A DNA stretch of 64,000 nucleotides. Source: Acidianus infernus. Lineage in GTDB: Archaea > Thermoproteota > Thermoprotei_A > Sulfolobales > Sulfolobaceae. Every line of letters starts with the position of its first letter. Positions within the stretch are counted from its first letter, which is position 1. This document shows, in pieces, positions 25,881 to 36,247 of the stretch. The translations under genes were made by a program, and so were the position numbers. The stretch spans positions 1,958,001 through 2,022,000 of the forward strand of contig NZ_WFIY01000004.1 of the NCBI RefSeq assembly GCF_009729545.1. The letters run 5' to 3'. Below the pieces are notes generated by a model that was not told the origin of the DNA, did no database searches, and worked only from the letters and a program-made list of their open reading frames with translations.

Positions 25881-27677
25881 TCAGTACTGTAAGTTCATGA
25901 AATCCTTTATCGTAGCTCGTAACAATATCGCTTTTCTTATCACTTCATCCAAGTTCTGGCTCCACGCGTTTAGCTTGTCTCTAGCGACCTTAACCTTGCT
26001 CAAGTCGTTAAAAGCTTCGTTCATTTCCTGCAGGTCTGGCCTATCTATTTTTCTGGTCAAAAGTACGTAAAGCGTCATCCCTAGGGAAAAAACATCAAAG
26101 ACTGGCATCGCCTTATATAAAAATACTTCTGGAGGTGCATAAGTCGGAGTGAATTGAATGACCTTTTCTCCAACCCTCACCGCCCCTCCCATGTCTCCGA
26201 GCTTAAAGTTTACGTTGTCTAGCTCTGCTGGTTCTGATGGTACCTTATCTATTAAAATGTTTTGGGGTTTAACGTCCATGTGTACGTAACCATTTGAGTG
26301 CATGTAGTACAACGCCTCGGCTATCTTTTTTATAGCCCTAATCACTGTCCTCCTCCAGGCTTGGGAGTAAAAGAACTCGTCCTTCATCATGAGGTCGTAG
26401 ATACTGCCCTTCATGAGTTCCATTACTATGTAAGGTGGGCTTTTTACGTAAAGCAACGTGTCACCGTTCAAAATCTTATCTATTACGAGCTTGTCGACGT
26501 TAATTGCGTAGATCTTCACCACATTAGGGTGTTTAGATAGTTCTGCCAAGTTGAACGCCTCCCTTGCTAAGTTAGCAAAGAGGTCTGGGTCTTTATCAAT
26601 CTTGAGGACTTTTATTGCCACCTCTTGGTTAGAAAACCTGCCCTTGAGTACGTACCCAGTACCTCCTTCACCTATGAGGCTTTCGATTTTGTATGACCCT
26701 ATAGTACTACCTATCCACACGTCTGGGACTTTTGGCAGAGGTTGGGCACTTGTTGGATTCACGGAGCCACTAGGTTGACTTAGCGAAATAAGAGTTACAG
26801 TTTTACTGTAGTTAATTATCACGTGATCCCCTATGGTAGCCAACCCGCTCTTTTTGTCTGGATAGTACTGTTCGCCATTGCAATTCACTGGCAATGCCTC
26901 CCAAACACAACTGTAATCTACCTTAAGTAGGAACTTCCCGTTATTGTAATACACCGGTTTGTCATAACCGTTTATCCTGATGATAGGAGTACAGCTTGGT
27001 GGTAGACCTTGCAGTTCAAAATATACGTTAGCTGTTGTAGTAACGTTTCTTGTATTGGATGTTGGTGTAGACTTCATTTTTTGTCCGGTTCTTTTAGCAG
27101 CTGCTTTTCTTGTATTGGCTGTAGGGCTTTTACTTAAAGTCGGTATTGTTGTAGTAACGTTTCTTGTAGTCTGTTTCCTTGGGAGCACGTAACTCGCAGT
27201 AGCAATTGTTAGGAACATGGGGTCTAGGATTAGAATATAACCCATGTTGAATTGATAGCCTTGAAGAGCAAGGTAGAGTTGGACTCCGTTGGCGAATACT
27301 CCTAGAAAGAGGAGGGGTCCCGCTAACTGTGATCCGTCATCTGACGCCAAATCCAGACCCGATAAGACAGCAAAAATTATGCCTATAATTATAATCAAGA
27401 GCTCAAAATCCGAGGCAATAGAAGTTAGTGGGTTGCTAAAGTTAAGCTGTAAGAGTTGAGGGTACAGTATAGTGTATATTATCGGAATTAGGAAGGTTAT
27501 CAACGGGGGCATGAAAGCATATTTTGGGAGTAACCGTGAGCTCATTATAAAGGACACGTAAAGCACTATGTACAATATCGTTAGCTCGATCGTGAACGTC
27601 TGTAGCCTTAAGGTGTAATAGATTAACAGTACGTAAGGGAGCCCTACGATTGCTAAGGTAGTTATTGAAAACTTCAT
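25881..27677 (-). CDS. Membrane-anchored eukaryotic-type Ser/Thr protein kinase
   Basis: 598 residues. Residues 1-170 form about six membrane helices. Then comes a Thr/Lys/Asn-rich linker with repeated TRNVTTT units, a small beta domain resembling PEGA (about 215-290), and a kinase domain from about 325. Kinase motifs are seen: GEGGTGYVLKG (glycine loop), VAIKVLKI (ATP Lys), HMDVKPQNILID (catalytic loop, HRD changed to HMD), LGDMGGA (DFG changed to DMG) and APPEVF. Key Lys, Asp, Asn and metal Asp are kept, so activity is plausible. Sulfolobales have several such membrane kinases. It probably senses something through the N-terminal part and phosphorylates cytoplasmic proteins. Decayed DNA lies on both sides, so targets cannot be guessed from neighbours. 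Confidence 0.88.
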   Translation of the reverse strand: MKFSITTLAIVGLPYVLLIYYTLRLQTFTIELTILYIVLYVSFIMSSRLLPKYAFMPPLITFLIPIIYTILYPQLLQLNFSNPLTSIASDFELLIIIIGIIFAVLSGLDLASDDGSQLAGPLLFLGVFANGVQLYLALQGYQFNMGYILILDPMFLTIATASYVLPRKQTTRNVTTTIPTLSKSPTANTRKAAAKRTGQKMKSTPTSNTRNVTTTANVYFELQGLPPSCTPIIRINGYDKPVYYNNGKFLLKVDYSCVWEALPVNCNGEQYYPDKKSGLATIGDHVIINYSKTVTLISLSQPSGSVNPTSAQPLPKVPDVWIGSTIGSYKIESLIGEGGTGYVLKGRFSNQEVAIKVLKIDKDPDLFANLAREAFNLAELSKHPNVVKIYAINVDKLVIDKILNGDTLLYVKSPPYIVMELMKGSIYDLMMKDEFFYSQAWRRTVIRAIKKIAEALYYMHSNGYVHMDVKPQNILIDKVPSEPAELDNVNFKLGDMGGAVRVGEKVIQFTPTYAPPEVFLYKAMPVFDVFSLGMTLYVLLTRKIDRPDLQEMNEAFNDLSKVKVARDKLNAWSQNLDEVIRKAILLRATIKDFMNLQY

Positions 27678-27758
27678 CTACAAAACTTGACTTCCAAATT
27701 TATTAGTTTTACGACTTGTCTAAAAAGAAAAGAATAACCTCCCCCTTCTCAAGGGTTA

Positions 27759-27834
27759 CTACGAGCTAATTGAGGACTTTGATAAATAGTCATTTTTTAT
27801 CGACTTTTTTCTACGAGCTAATTGAGGACTTTGA
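27759..27834. repeat. Two 24-bp direct repeats, 52-bp period
   Basis: CTACGAGCTAATTGAGGACTTTGA at 27759-27782 recurs exactly at 27811-27834 with 28 bp between, immediately before a tnpB fragment. Two copies only. It may be a duplicated insertion target or scar. Confidence 0.75.
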
Positions 27835-27869
27835 GGGAAACTACGCCTATAAGTAGTTGAACTAATTTT

Positions 27870-27910
27870 CAGCTAACGACTTGAAGTTGTGAACATCGTG
27901 AGTGGGAATA
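27870..27910 (-). mobile_element. tnpB gene fragment
   Basis: Bases here (CAGCTAACGACTTGAAG, then CATCGTG and AGTGGGAAT) match 31173-31219 inside the tnpB gene with small gaps. It is a short scar of an IS605-family element of the same lineage as the one at 30.6-31.9 kb. Confidence 0.6.
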
Positions 27911-27951
27911 GTGAGAGATGAACTCGGAGAGGAAATCATAAGTTTCCTTAG

Positions 27952-29083
27952 CTACCATGAAGAGTGATCATCTAAGAATTTCCTTACCTCCTCATCATTA
28001 TGCTCAATTTCGTACTCCTCATCACTCATTTTAAGGACTTCATTTACAGCCCTAGCCATATCATATTCCTTTACGATTCTAACTGGTTTCAACCCAGAAT
28101 AGACTGACCTTATTGCAGGGATATCATAAGCTACAATTGACGTACCTAAAGCTAAAGTATCTAAGACTACTAAGGAAAATCCATCTTGATGAGTATATTA
28201 ATACCTTAGCCCTGGAAACAGTGTCATATAACCCTTCTATTGGTCTATATCCCCTATATTCTATCTTATGATTACCTATTAACAACCTCTTATCTCTTTC
28301 GTTAAAGAACTTTCCGACTATCTATTAACTCGGCTATTTTAGGTAGTTCTCTTATTCCCTTTTGTGGAACTAATCTAGCAAAAAATACCGCGTAATTTTC
28401 CTTATTTTTCACTCTTCTATACTTATATATGAGATCCTTATTAAATGCGTTACCCACCTTAAATACTCTTAGTTTAACATTATATTTACTAATTAGTAAT
28501 TTTATCTATATTTGACAAATAAACTGGAGCTTTGGAAACGGAAGCTATACCCCTCAAAATTCCGTCTTGCATAGAATGAATACCCTTTTATCTAACTTAT
28601 AACCACATTAGCGTATCATAAATTTCCTATATCCCCTTCCGAAAGAATTCCTAAATGGTTCATCATGTAGGAGTTTAACTACCGGTTTACCCATCTTTTT
28701 GGAAATGTAATGTGCTAATCTAAGCGTTATACTATCTTCATGCATATCATAAATTACATCAGCTTTAGTCTCTTTACTCAAATTATCTACATATATTTTA
28801 TCTAATCCTATATTATTCCACCTTAGATAAACTGTATGTGAATCGATAAAATACAAATATCTATTAACTGTCGTATTTAATCTCTTCTCGATTACCTCAT
28901 AAACTGAATGGTAAACGTTAACTCCGTTTTTCTCTAAAATACGTTATAATCTTCTTTAACTAAAAAAGAGGGAACATAAAGTGTGACCTCATTGCCCATT
29001 TTGGCTAATTCTTTTAAAACGTTAATAATATGTACTGATGCCCCAGACAAGTTAAACATGTTGCCAATAGCTAATATATTCAT
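27952..29083 (-). pseudogene. GT-B glycosyltransferase (family 4-like), multiply frameshifted
   Basis: Reading the minus strand from ATG at 29083 gives MNILAIGNMFNLSGASVHII, the N-terminus of GT4-type glycosyltransferases. Later pieces in different frames give FFARLVPQKGIRELPKI (about 28385-28335) and GFSLVVLDTLALGTSIVAYD (near 28180-28120), the nucleotide-sugar-binding half. The original stop is TAG at 27952. At least three frame breaks or stops separate the pieces, so the gene is dead. It would have transferred a sugar to a lipid or surface glycan. The start overlaps the 3' end of the Sfm1-like gene, suggesting the two were once an operon. Confidence 0.75.
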
Positions 29084-29663
29084 CTTCTCCCCATTTGATT
29101 CTATGTGGTCTGTTACCTATTAAATATTTAATAAGCTCTTCCGAAATTAAGGGCTTCCCGTTAACTAACGGATACCCAAAAGGCAAAATTATCTCATCCT
29201 CTACACCCTTAAATTCTGATATTATTTTCAAACCATTTATAGTGGGTATTTCCTCAAGTTTTTTACCTTTCATTACTTGTATAGCAACATATAATGCACC
29301 ATCTATTGCGAATTGCAATTTCCCTATGTTTCTCTTTTTAGATTGAGGGAATCTATCAGAAAGAAGGCTCTTAGTTCTTCCCCTAGGAGGATGATCCCCA
29401 AGTATTCCTCCTATAATTACTGCGTCAATTCCATCAAAATCTTCTGTTTTCAAGGGTTCATTTGCTTGAGGATCCAAAATTATAACATTTTTGGGATCAA
29501 ATATCTCATAAAATCTTTTTTCAGTTGATGGTATTCCCTCAAGCTTTAGTCCACAAATTAATAAATCTACTCCCTCTCTCTTAGCTATCTCATAGCTATG
29601 TTTATACTCAATTAATATCCACTTGCCTAAAACGTCTAAATGCTCTATGATAAACTTAGCCAT
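29052..29663 (-). CDS. SPOUT-class methyltransferase, Sfm1/DUF431-like
   Basis: 203 residues from the ATG at 29663 (TTG at 29669 is an alternative). The N-terminus MAKFIIEHLDVLGKWILIEY fits the IEHxE...W...EYKH pattern of Sfm1-type proteins. The motif VIIGGILGDHPPRGRT (about 83-98) matches the knotted SAM-binding loop of that family. In yeast Sfm1 methylates an arginine of ribosomal protein S3; archaeal relatives are conserved but their target is not established. The gene appears intact, although the overlapping glycosyltransferase downstream is broken. Family call confident; substrate unknown. Confidence 0.8.
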   Translation of the reverse strand: MAKFIIEHLDVLGKWILIEYKHSYEIAKREGVDLLICGLKLEGIPSTEKRFYEIFDPKNVIILDPQANEPLKTEDFDGIDAVIIGGILGDHPPRGRTKSLLSDRFPQSKKRNIGKLQFAIDGALYVAIQVMKGKKLEEIPTINGLKIISEFKGVEDEIILPFGYPLVNGKPLISEELIKYLIGNRPHRIKWGEDEYISYWQHV

Positions 29664-29731
29664 TATCAATTTATCTTCAGATTAGAGAGAAGTATAAATT
29701 TAACTTATTCCTAATTTATTAGCTGATTCAA

Positions 29732-30040
29732 GTGTACATTACGAATTCTTGGACCGTGAAGACTATCACTTCACGATCATTTCTCGTTCCTAAACACATC
29801 AATAAATCGGTTGAGGAGATCGAGAAATGCACAAGAGGATACACTACAAGTTCCTCATTGGTAGAATTGAAAACCCACGATGCTTGCAGAGGTAATGAAA
29901 AAGGAAGAGAATGAGGAAGAAGAGGTTAAAATATGTAGCGTTGATAAGAGGAACTTATACGCCCACGGAGGCTTTGAGAAAAACGTAAGAATTGTGGTGA
30001 AGATATCTGCATAGACTATAACGTGGAAGACCAGTTATAA
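29732..30040 (+). pseudogene. Decayed second copy of the csx1 3' end
   Basis: From about 29858 the DNA matches the csx1-like gene from 23087 onwards, including a 68-bp exact match (29921-29988 = 23149-23216). Here the frame runs uninterrupted through EEVKICSVDKRNLYAHGGFE, so the HEPN motif (29949-29966) is in frame with the preceding Glu/Lys-rich linker, unlike copy one. Beyond it small deletions break the tail; the terminal TAA is at 30038. Weaker similarity extends back to about 29732 (SFLVPKHI against LLMISKHI). No CARF part is present. Confidence 0.75.
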
Positions 30041-30071
30041 CATTTTTATTTGACGTGGCATAATTCATTTT

Positions 30072-30632
30072 ATGTCTAATAATTTTGTGCAGTCAATGAT
30101 ATGCCAACCAGTTGGAGGTAAAGTCATACAATTAAACATCAACAAGCCCCTTGACATGAAAGCATTAGCACAAGATTTGAAGATGCTCTTCCGAAGCGAG
30201 GGGATGACTGTTTACGCTACCTACTCCCCTAATATCCTCATATTGCAATTACACGCTAGGGGGTTAAAGGGGCATTATTACACAACCAAGATATGTCAAG
30301 ATAACAACAAAGTCGTAATCGAGACTGGGATAACTAGTGCCAGAGTCCAACTAGAGTGGGCTGGGGTCGAAGGTGGAATAGCGGGCGCTTCGGACTTACT
30401 ATTACATAACAAGTTTCTAGCCTTGCTAGGTAGTGCTTTTGCGGGAGTAGATGTAGCCAGCGTCTTGGGTAGTTATGAACAAGAACAAGAGATTATAAAC
30501 CAAATTGTGCAAGTGATAACGTCGCACCAACAAGCCGTAAGCCAACAAACGCCTAGGTATTGTCCTAACTGCGGTTACCCAGTTGCTCCGCAATACAAAT
30601 TCTGCCCAAATTGTGGATATAGATTAAGGTGA
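30072..30632 (+). CDS. Unknown protein with C-terminal double-CxxC zinc ribbon
   Basis: 186 residues. Residues 1-155 form an alpha/beta domain I do not recognise, including a Gly/Ala-rich stretch (about 95-130). A Gln/Ser linker follows, then YCPNCGYPVAPQYKFCPNCG (about 162-181), a four-cysteine zinc ribbon of the kind found at the ends of many archaeal regulatory proteins. No membrane segment. The tnpB element inserted just 3 bp after its stop, leaving the gene intact. A cytoplasmic binding or scaffold protein is likely; I cannot be more specific. Confidence 0.65.
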   Translation: MSNNFVQSMICQPVGGKVIQLNINKPLDMKALAQDLKMLFRSEGMTVYATYSPNILILQLHARGLKGHYYTTKICQDNNKVVIETGITSARVQLEWAGVEGGIAGASDLLLHNKFLALLGSAFAGVDVASVLGSYEQEQEIINQIVQVITSHQQAVSQQTPRYCPNCGYPVAPQYKFCPNCGYRLR

Positions 30633-30635
30633 GAA

Positions 30636-31819
<1,184 letters not shown>

Positions 31820-31904
31820 TGAATATTGACTAGGAAAAAAGTTTAAAAAAGCTTTCTATAAGGGGGCTATCCATCCCTTAGGCTTTCCGCCCCCTTAACC
31901 CCCA

Positions 31905-32314
31905 GTTTTGTAACATCATGTTAGTTAACCGCCAGCAAAATAGCCAACTTTTCAGCTCTTTCTGTATTTAAAGTATCAGAATAGTCAATTTTTGGCGTTA
32001 TCTATAGCATAATTTTGCTCACATAAAAATCCCAAATGATCCATGAGGTTCTCGTTTAACCATGAGTAGTGAAAAGATTGTAGCTTCTACTTGTGTGCAA
32101 TAACTGCGTCGTTTTAGAGTATAACTGCATCAGACGTCTAATTCACAAGGTTTCTAGCCTTTACTATAACTCAAATGTTAATCATATACTTTCTAAGTGA
32201 GATTAAAATTTTACTAATAATTTAAACTTAGCTAATCGTCTCATATACAAATGTACTATTTTTTAAATATACTTAAATTGTCAAAAATTTTCAAGGCAAA
32301 TTTATAAGAAATAA
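31905..32314. other. Intergenic region before the amino-acid permease
   Basis: About 410 bp. I see no gene; a short minus-strand run (KIDYSDTLNTERAEKLAIL) near 31925-31990 could be a gene fragment. The right end holds the permease promoter. Confidence 0.35.
32298..32308 (+). promoter_or_regulatory. TATA-like box of the permease, helps choose the start
   Basis: AAATTTATAAG is centred about 29 bp before the ATG at 32333 but only about 12 bp before the ATG at 32315. Archaeal TATA boxes lie 25-27 bp before the transcript start, so the downstream ATG is favoured. Confidence 0.5.
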
Positions 32315-32332
32315 ATGCCACTTATATACACC

Positions 32333-33898
32333 ATGACCGGCACACCCGATAAAGGAAAACACTTGAGAAAAGAGATAGGATTCCTTGAGTTATTTATCAT
32401 TGGGCTTGCTGGAGCAGTAGCTACGGCAGTGTTCTTTAGTCAAGTGGAAATGACGGCATTAGCGGGACCAGGGAGCTTAATAGCCTGGTTAGTCGGAATT
32501 TTCTTTTACTTCACCATTGGTCTAACATACATAGAGCTTTCCCAGACTTACCCAGAAGCCGGAGGCCCATCTAGGTATTCAATTTACTCACATGGTGTAG
32601 TTACTAACTTAATTAACGCGACTGCAGATCTCATATGGTATTTATTTATACCACCCATTGAGGCTTTCGCTACCATAGAGGGCTTATACTTTATCTTCCC
32701 TCAGCTTCTGAATAAACAAGGATATCCAACACTCTTAGGAGCAATAGTAGGAGTCGTCATATTAATAGCATATATACCTTTCAATTATTACGGGATAAAG
32801 CTGTTCGCAAAAATTACTGCAGGGTTTGGAAGCGTCAAAATAATATTTTACGTACTGCCTGTATTGGCTCTACTTTTACTCTTCTCAAATCCCCAGAACT
32901 TTACTGCTTATCACGGTGTACTACCATTTGGAATAGCCGGAATATTTGCAGCAATGCCTTACGCCATGTTTGCCTTTGGCAGTGCTAGAGTAGTCCCAGA
33001 CTTCGCGGAGGAAACTAAAGATAAAAGGCACATTGTTTATGCACTGTTGCTTACAATTTTAGGTCAAGCGGCAATTTATATATTATACGACTTAACCCTC
33101 ATACTTACTGTAAATTGGAAAGCTTTTGGCATAACCCCTGGCGACTGGAGCGGATTGTCAAAAGTAACAGGTAATCCATTCGTCATATTGACTTCTTCAT
33201 ATGATCTAAAAATATTCCTAATAATAATTTTGATATCTGCGATAGCAGGCCCTTTCCTAACGGGATACATTTACATGGGTAGCGGTAGCAGAGTACTTTT
33301 AGCTATGGGGAGGTCTAGATTCGTAAGTAGCGCGATGAGACAGTTGCACGAGAAGTATGCAATACCTTATTGGGGATTAATGGTTTTCGCAGTAGTAGGG
33401 GCTTTAATTACCTTCCTATTTGCGCCAATACCGAGCATATATGGATTAATATCTGATAGCGTAGTCGCCGGTTATTTAGGCTTCGCCACAAACCCAATTG
33501 CCCTTGTAGTGTTGAGGAGGCAAGGAGTAACTAAGTACAAGATTCCTTTAGGTAACGTAATTTCGGCAATAGCTTTCGTAGGTTCTTCGTTAATAGTATT
33601 CTGGTCTGGGTGGCCTGCAGTACCATACTCAGTATTACTATTAACTATAGCCTCTGCAGTATTCGCCGCAATAGGAAAGGCTACAAAAGATTTCAAAGAG
33701 TCAATATGGTACATGACTTACATAGCTTTCCTAACAATAATGACTTACATTGGCAGTGATGGAGCGTTAAACATAATACCTTTCATAGATGCTACGATAA
33801 TTACAGCATTGGTGTCCTTGGCTGTGTTTTACCCATGGGGGATAATATCTGGGTTGAAGAAAGAGAACTACCTAGAGCACGAGAAAGAAATCGAGTAG
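32333..33898 (+). CDS. APC-family amino acid permease
   Basis: 521 residues from the promoter-supported ATG at 32333 (527 from 32315). About 12-14 membrane helices. The N-terminus LRKEIGFLELFIIGLAGAVA and the segment TYIELSQTYPEAGGPSRYS match the first helices of amino acid/polyamine/organocation permeases. The later ARVVPDFAEETKDKR loop is also typical. It should import amino acids or similar compounds with protons at the cell membrane. Substrate not identifiable. It stands alone with its own promoter and converges on the ATPase gene at 33976. Confidence 0.88.
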   Translation: MTGTPDKGKHLRKEIGFLELFIIGLAGAVATAVFFSQVEMTALAGPGSLIAWLVGIFFYFTIGLTYIELSQTYPEAGGPSRYSIYSHGVVTNLINATADLIWYLFIPPIEAFATIEGLYFIFPQLLNKQGYPTLLGAIVGVVILIAYIPFNYYGIKLFAKITAGFGSVKIIFYVLPVLALLLLFSNPQNFTAYHGVLPFGIAGIFAAMPYAMFAFGSARVVPDFAEETKDKRHIVYALLLTILGQAAIYILYDLTLILTVNWKAFGITPGDWSGLSKVTGNPFVILTSSYDLKIFLIIILISAIAGPFLTGYIYMGSGSRVLLAMGRSRFVSSAMRQLHEKYAIPYWGLMVFAVVGALITFLFAPIPSIYGLISDSVVAGYLGFATNPIALVVLRRQGVTKYKIPLGNVISAIAFVGSSLIVFWSGWPAVPYSVLLLTIASAVFAAIGKATKDFKESIWYMTYIAFLTIMTYIGSDGALNIIPFIDATIITALVSLAVFYPWGIISGLKKENYLEHEKEIE

Positions 33899-33975
33899 GT
33901 ATGAATACCTTGTCGATAGACCTCCACAGAATGCATCTCTGGAAAAAGCCGGACTGCTTAACCATGCTATTAAGC

Positions 33976-35274
33976 TTAGATTTCCATTATCCTTCTCACT
34001 AACTCGTTCCTCTTTTCTTTATCGCCTTCTATGATTCTCTTAATATCCTCGTTAGAAACGTATATCAACTTAAAGTTTTTAATATTGACGTTAGTTTGGT
34101 TAGTCACTATGAACTTCTTAACCGGGAGGTCATCATAGTGGTCTAGCTTTTCTAACTTCTTCACGTTTTCTATATTATTCAAAGTATCCTTATTACTCAA
34201 CTTAATGTCGCCAATGTAAGCCGCGTTAGCAGTCTCAAAGTATATATCAACAATAACATGTAAATCGTCAATCCTCTTCCCTTTTGTGTGAACGAAAGTT
34301 ATTCCCAGCTCGTTCTTCAGCTCAAGAAGCCCTTCCCTAATCTTATCCTCTAATTGCCTTGAAGCCTCCATTGGGTCGCCTATATCAAAAGCTTTAGTCA
34401 ACTCCCTCCTTACACACTCCTCTTTTTTATATTCATCCTTACATTTATCCAAGGCGTTCTTATACGCAATCCTAGCCTTGTCGAGTAACTGGTTTACAGA
34501 AGAGGCACTAGCGACTTCTTCTATCTCTGACAATTCCTTATAATACTCCTCGCAATATGCCTTGAGTATGTCTGCCTTATCGCTGTAGTTCAATTTTAAC
34601 TCTATTTGCCTCTCCGTAAGTCTTCTAACTAGAGCGCTATCATTAATCTTACTCATAACGTCAGGGGTCATTGTGACTATTATTGGTAACTTAACTTCGT
34701 TTATCAACTTGTGGAGTTCCTTTAATAGCCCTTCCTCTGCCTTCATCTCGTCTAAGAGGAGACCAACTGCGCCCAAGTTTTGAAGATCTTTCAAAAACTC
34801 TATGAGCCCATCGACGTCTTTGCTATACTTCATGCAATACAGCCTTTCCGCATAGCCGTAGGCCTCGCTCCAAGCCTCCTTTAAGCACAAGTGCCTTAAC
34901 CAGTTAGGGAATTCCCTAATTCTCGCAAAGCCAGTGTAACCTATTTCCTCCTTGTGATCATAAAGTAAATTGAAAGCGTTTGTCCTTATCCTCTCATTAA
35001 GTTTGGTCATAAGTATAAAGTTCCAGGCTGAGGAGGACAGCGAGGTGCTGTTAACCAAGTCTAGGTATATAATATAAGACTCTTTTAGCTCGTCGTAGAC
35101 TGCGTTTAACAAAGTAGTCTTCCCCATCCCCGGAGCTCCTACAATTGTTATTACAATATCCTTCCTCTTTAGGATTGAATCCTTAATCTCACTTAGAGCG
35201 TCCTTCCAAACCTTGCCTTCAACCTTGGGCTTATCGCCGTATTTGCTCACAGTGTATTCTTGAAACTCACACAT
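33976..35274 (-). CDS. Archaeal-type ATPase with PD-(D/E)XK-like C-terminal domain
   Basis: 432 residues. Walker A GAPGMGKTTLL (about 43-53) and Walker B-like VGLLLDEMKAEEG, the layout of the archaeal ATPase_2/STAND-like group. The last ~130 residues contain HVIVDIYFETANAAYIGDIKLS, i.e. an Asp followed by D-x-K, the core of restriction-type nucleases, and then helices. It follows a winged-helix protein with a one-base gap (35276-35782). ATPase-nuclease pairs of this kind occur in mobile or defence contexts. I infer a two-gene defence or toxin-like unit; nuclease activity is only suggested by the motif. Confidence 0.72.
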   Translation of the reverse strand: MCEFQEYTVSKYGDKPKVEGKVWKDALSEIKDSILKRKDIVITIVGAPGMGKTTLLNAVYDELKESYIIYLDLVNSTSLSSSAWNFILMTKLNERIRTNAFNLLYDHKEEIGYTGFARIREFPNWLRHLCLKEAWSEAYGYAERLYCMKYSKDVDGLIEFLKDLQNLGAVGLLLDEMKAEEGLLKELHKLINEVKLPIIVTMTPDVMSKINDSALVRRLTERQIELKLNYSDKADILKAYCEEYYKELSEIEEVASASSVNQLLDKARIAYKNALDKCKDEYKKEECVRRELTKAFDIGDPMEASRQLEDKIREGLLELKNELGITFVHTKGKRIDDLHVIVDIYFETANAAYIGDIKLSNKDTLNNIENVKKLEKLDHYDDLPVKKFIVTNQTNVNIKNFKLIYVSNEDIKRIIEGDKEKRNELVRRIMEI

Positions 35275-35275
35275 G

Positions 35276-35782
35276 TTACCTTTTCCTCCTTATTATCCCA
35301 TACATTACCCCGTTCTTAATGAACCCCTCCTCCCCACCTGGGATGAGCTCGTAATGTTGTAAAATGTAATCCCCAAATTTTGCCATGAACTGCTCAAGGC
35401 TCATACCTAGTTGTTTCCTTAGATTTTCAATTCTCACGTAGCCTAGAGAGTCCTTCATGAAGTCGTACGTCCTATCTAAGTCTGCAAAGCTTTTAGGCTT
35501 GCCAAAATACTCCTCCAAGACCTCCCTTAATGCTCCCTTTAAATCTTTCATGTCCTGTTTTTCGCTTTGCCTTTTAGCTAATACGTAGTATTTACCACGA
35601 CCTTTCGTCTCCTTAAATTTTATGAAGCCCTCATCCTCTAATTCCTTAAAGATTTTGTCTATGCTCGCCTTAGCACTTTTCATTCCCAACTCTCGGAGTA
35701 TAGCTGTCTTAGTAAACTCCTTGTTCTCGTCACCTCCAGTAACTTTAATTATTGCTCTAATTATTTCATCTTTACTCAGCAT
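35276..35782 (-). CDS. Winged-helix DNA-binding protein
   Basis: 168 residues. Residues 1-70 form a winged-helix pattern: KTAILRELGMKSAKASIDKI as the helix-turn-helix and GFIKFKETKGRGKYYVL as the wing. The rest is an acidic helical domain without a known motif. One base separates its stop from the start of the ATPase gene, so they form an operon. It probably binds DNA, either to regulate the pair or as the targeting subunit of the ATPase. Confidence 0.72.
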   Translation of the reverse strand: MLSKDEIIRAIIKVTGGDENKEFTKTAILRELGMKSAKASIDKIFKELEDEGFIKFKETKGRGKYYVLAKRQSEKQDMKDLKGALREVLEEYFGKPKSFADLDRTYDFMKDSLGYVRIENLRKQLGMSLEQFMAKFGDYILQHYELIPGGEEGFIKNGVMYGIIRRKR

Positions 35783-35810
35783 ATATAATTTTTACTTTCC
35801 TCAAATTTAA

Positions 35811-36247
35811 ACTTTAATTGTTCAGCTTTATGTTTTGTGAAGAAACAAATTAAATTATCTACCCAGCTGAAAGTCTAGTGCCCCAGACGATTTCCTGATC
35901 TCTCAGTACGGAAAGGTGATAAAATAAATGACAAACCTCGCCCCTTCTAGGGGCGGATCAGTAAGAGTAGATTGCGAATAAAACTTTTCTTATGGGACGA
36001 AAATAAGTATTAAATATCCCATCTCCACGATATTAAATACGGGAGAATATATAATTTGGAAGGATAATCTGAACTCATTATATATAACGAGTCTTACAAT
36101 AAATACTCCTCATAATTAGGTATAAGCGTAGTGACCCATCAAGGTTCATGAACTAGTCGTCACAACCTATTTAACAAAACCGTGGTAAGCTACTTGCCTA
36201 GAAAAGTTAGCTTTAATTATCATAGAAACGCAAAAAGTTCACTCTAT
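35811..36247. other. Intergenic region with a G+C-rich hairpin
   Basis: No gene. It holds the stem-loop at 35939-35955 and AT-rich stretches that could hold a promoter for the 35276-35782 gene. Confidence 0.4.
35939..35955. repeat. Perfect 6-bp hairpin
   Basis: CGCCCC-TTCTA-GGGGCG. A strong stem in AT-rich DNA; it may be the end of a lost IS605-type element or a small structured RNA. No matching second end was found nearby. Confidence 0.4.

Noticed and set aside
27759..27834. CRISPR array
   Set aside because: Only two copies with a 28-bp gap, and no leader or cas genes adjacent.
35900..35990. C/D box small RNA
   Set aside because: GTGATAA and CTGA-like boxes are present but mismatched and wrongly spaced.
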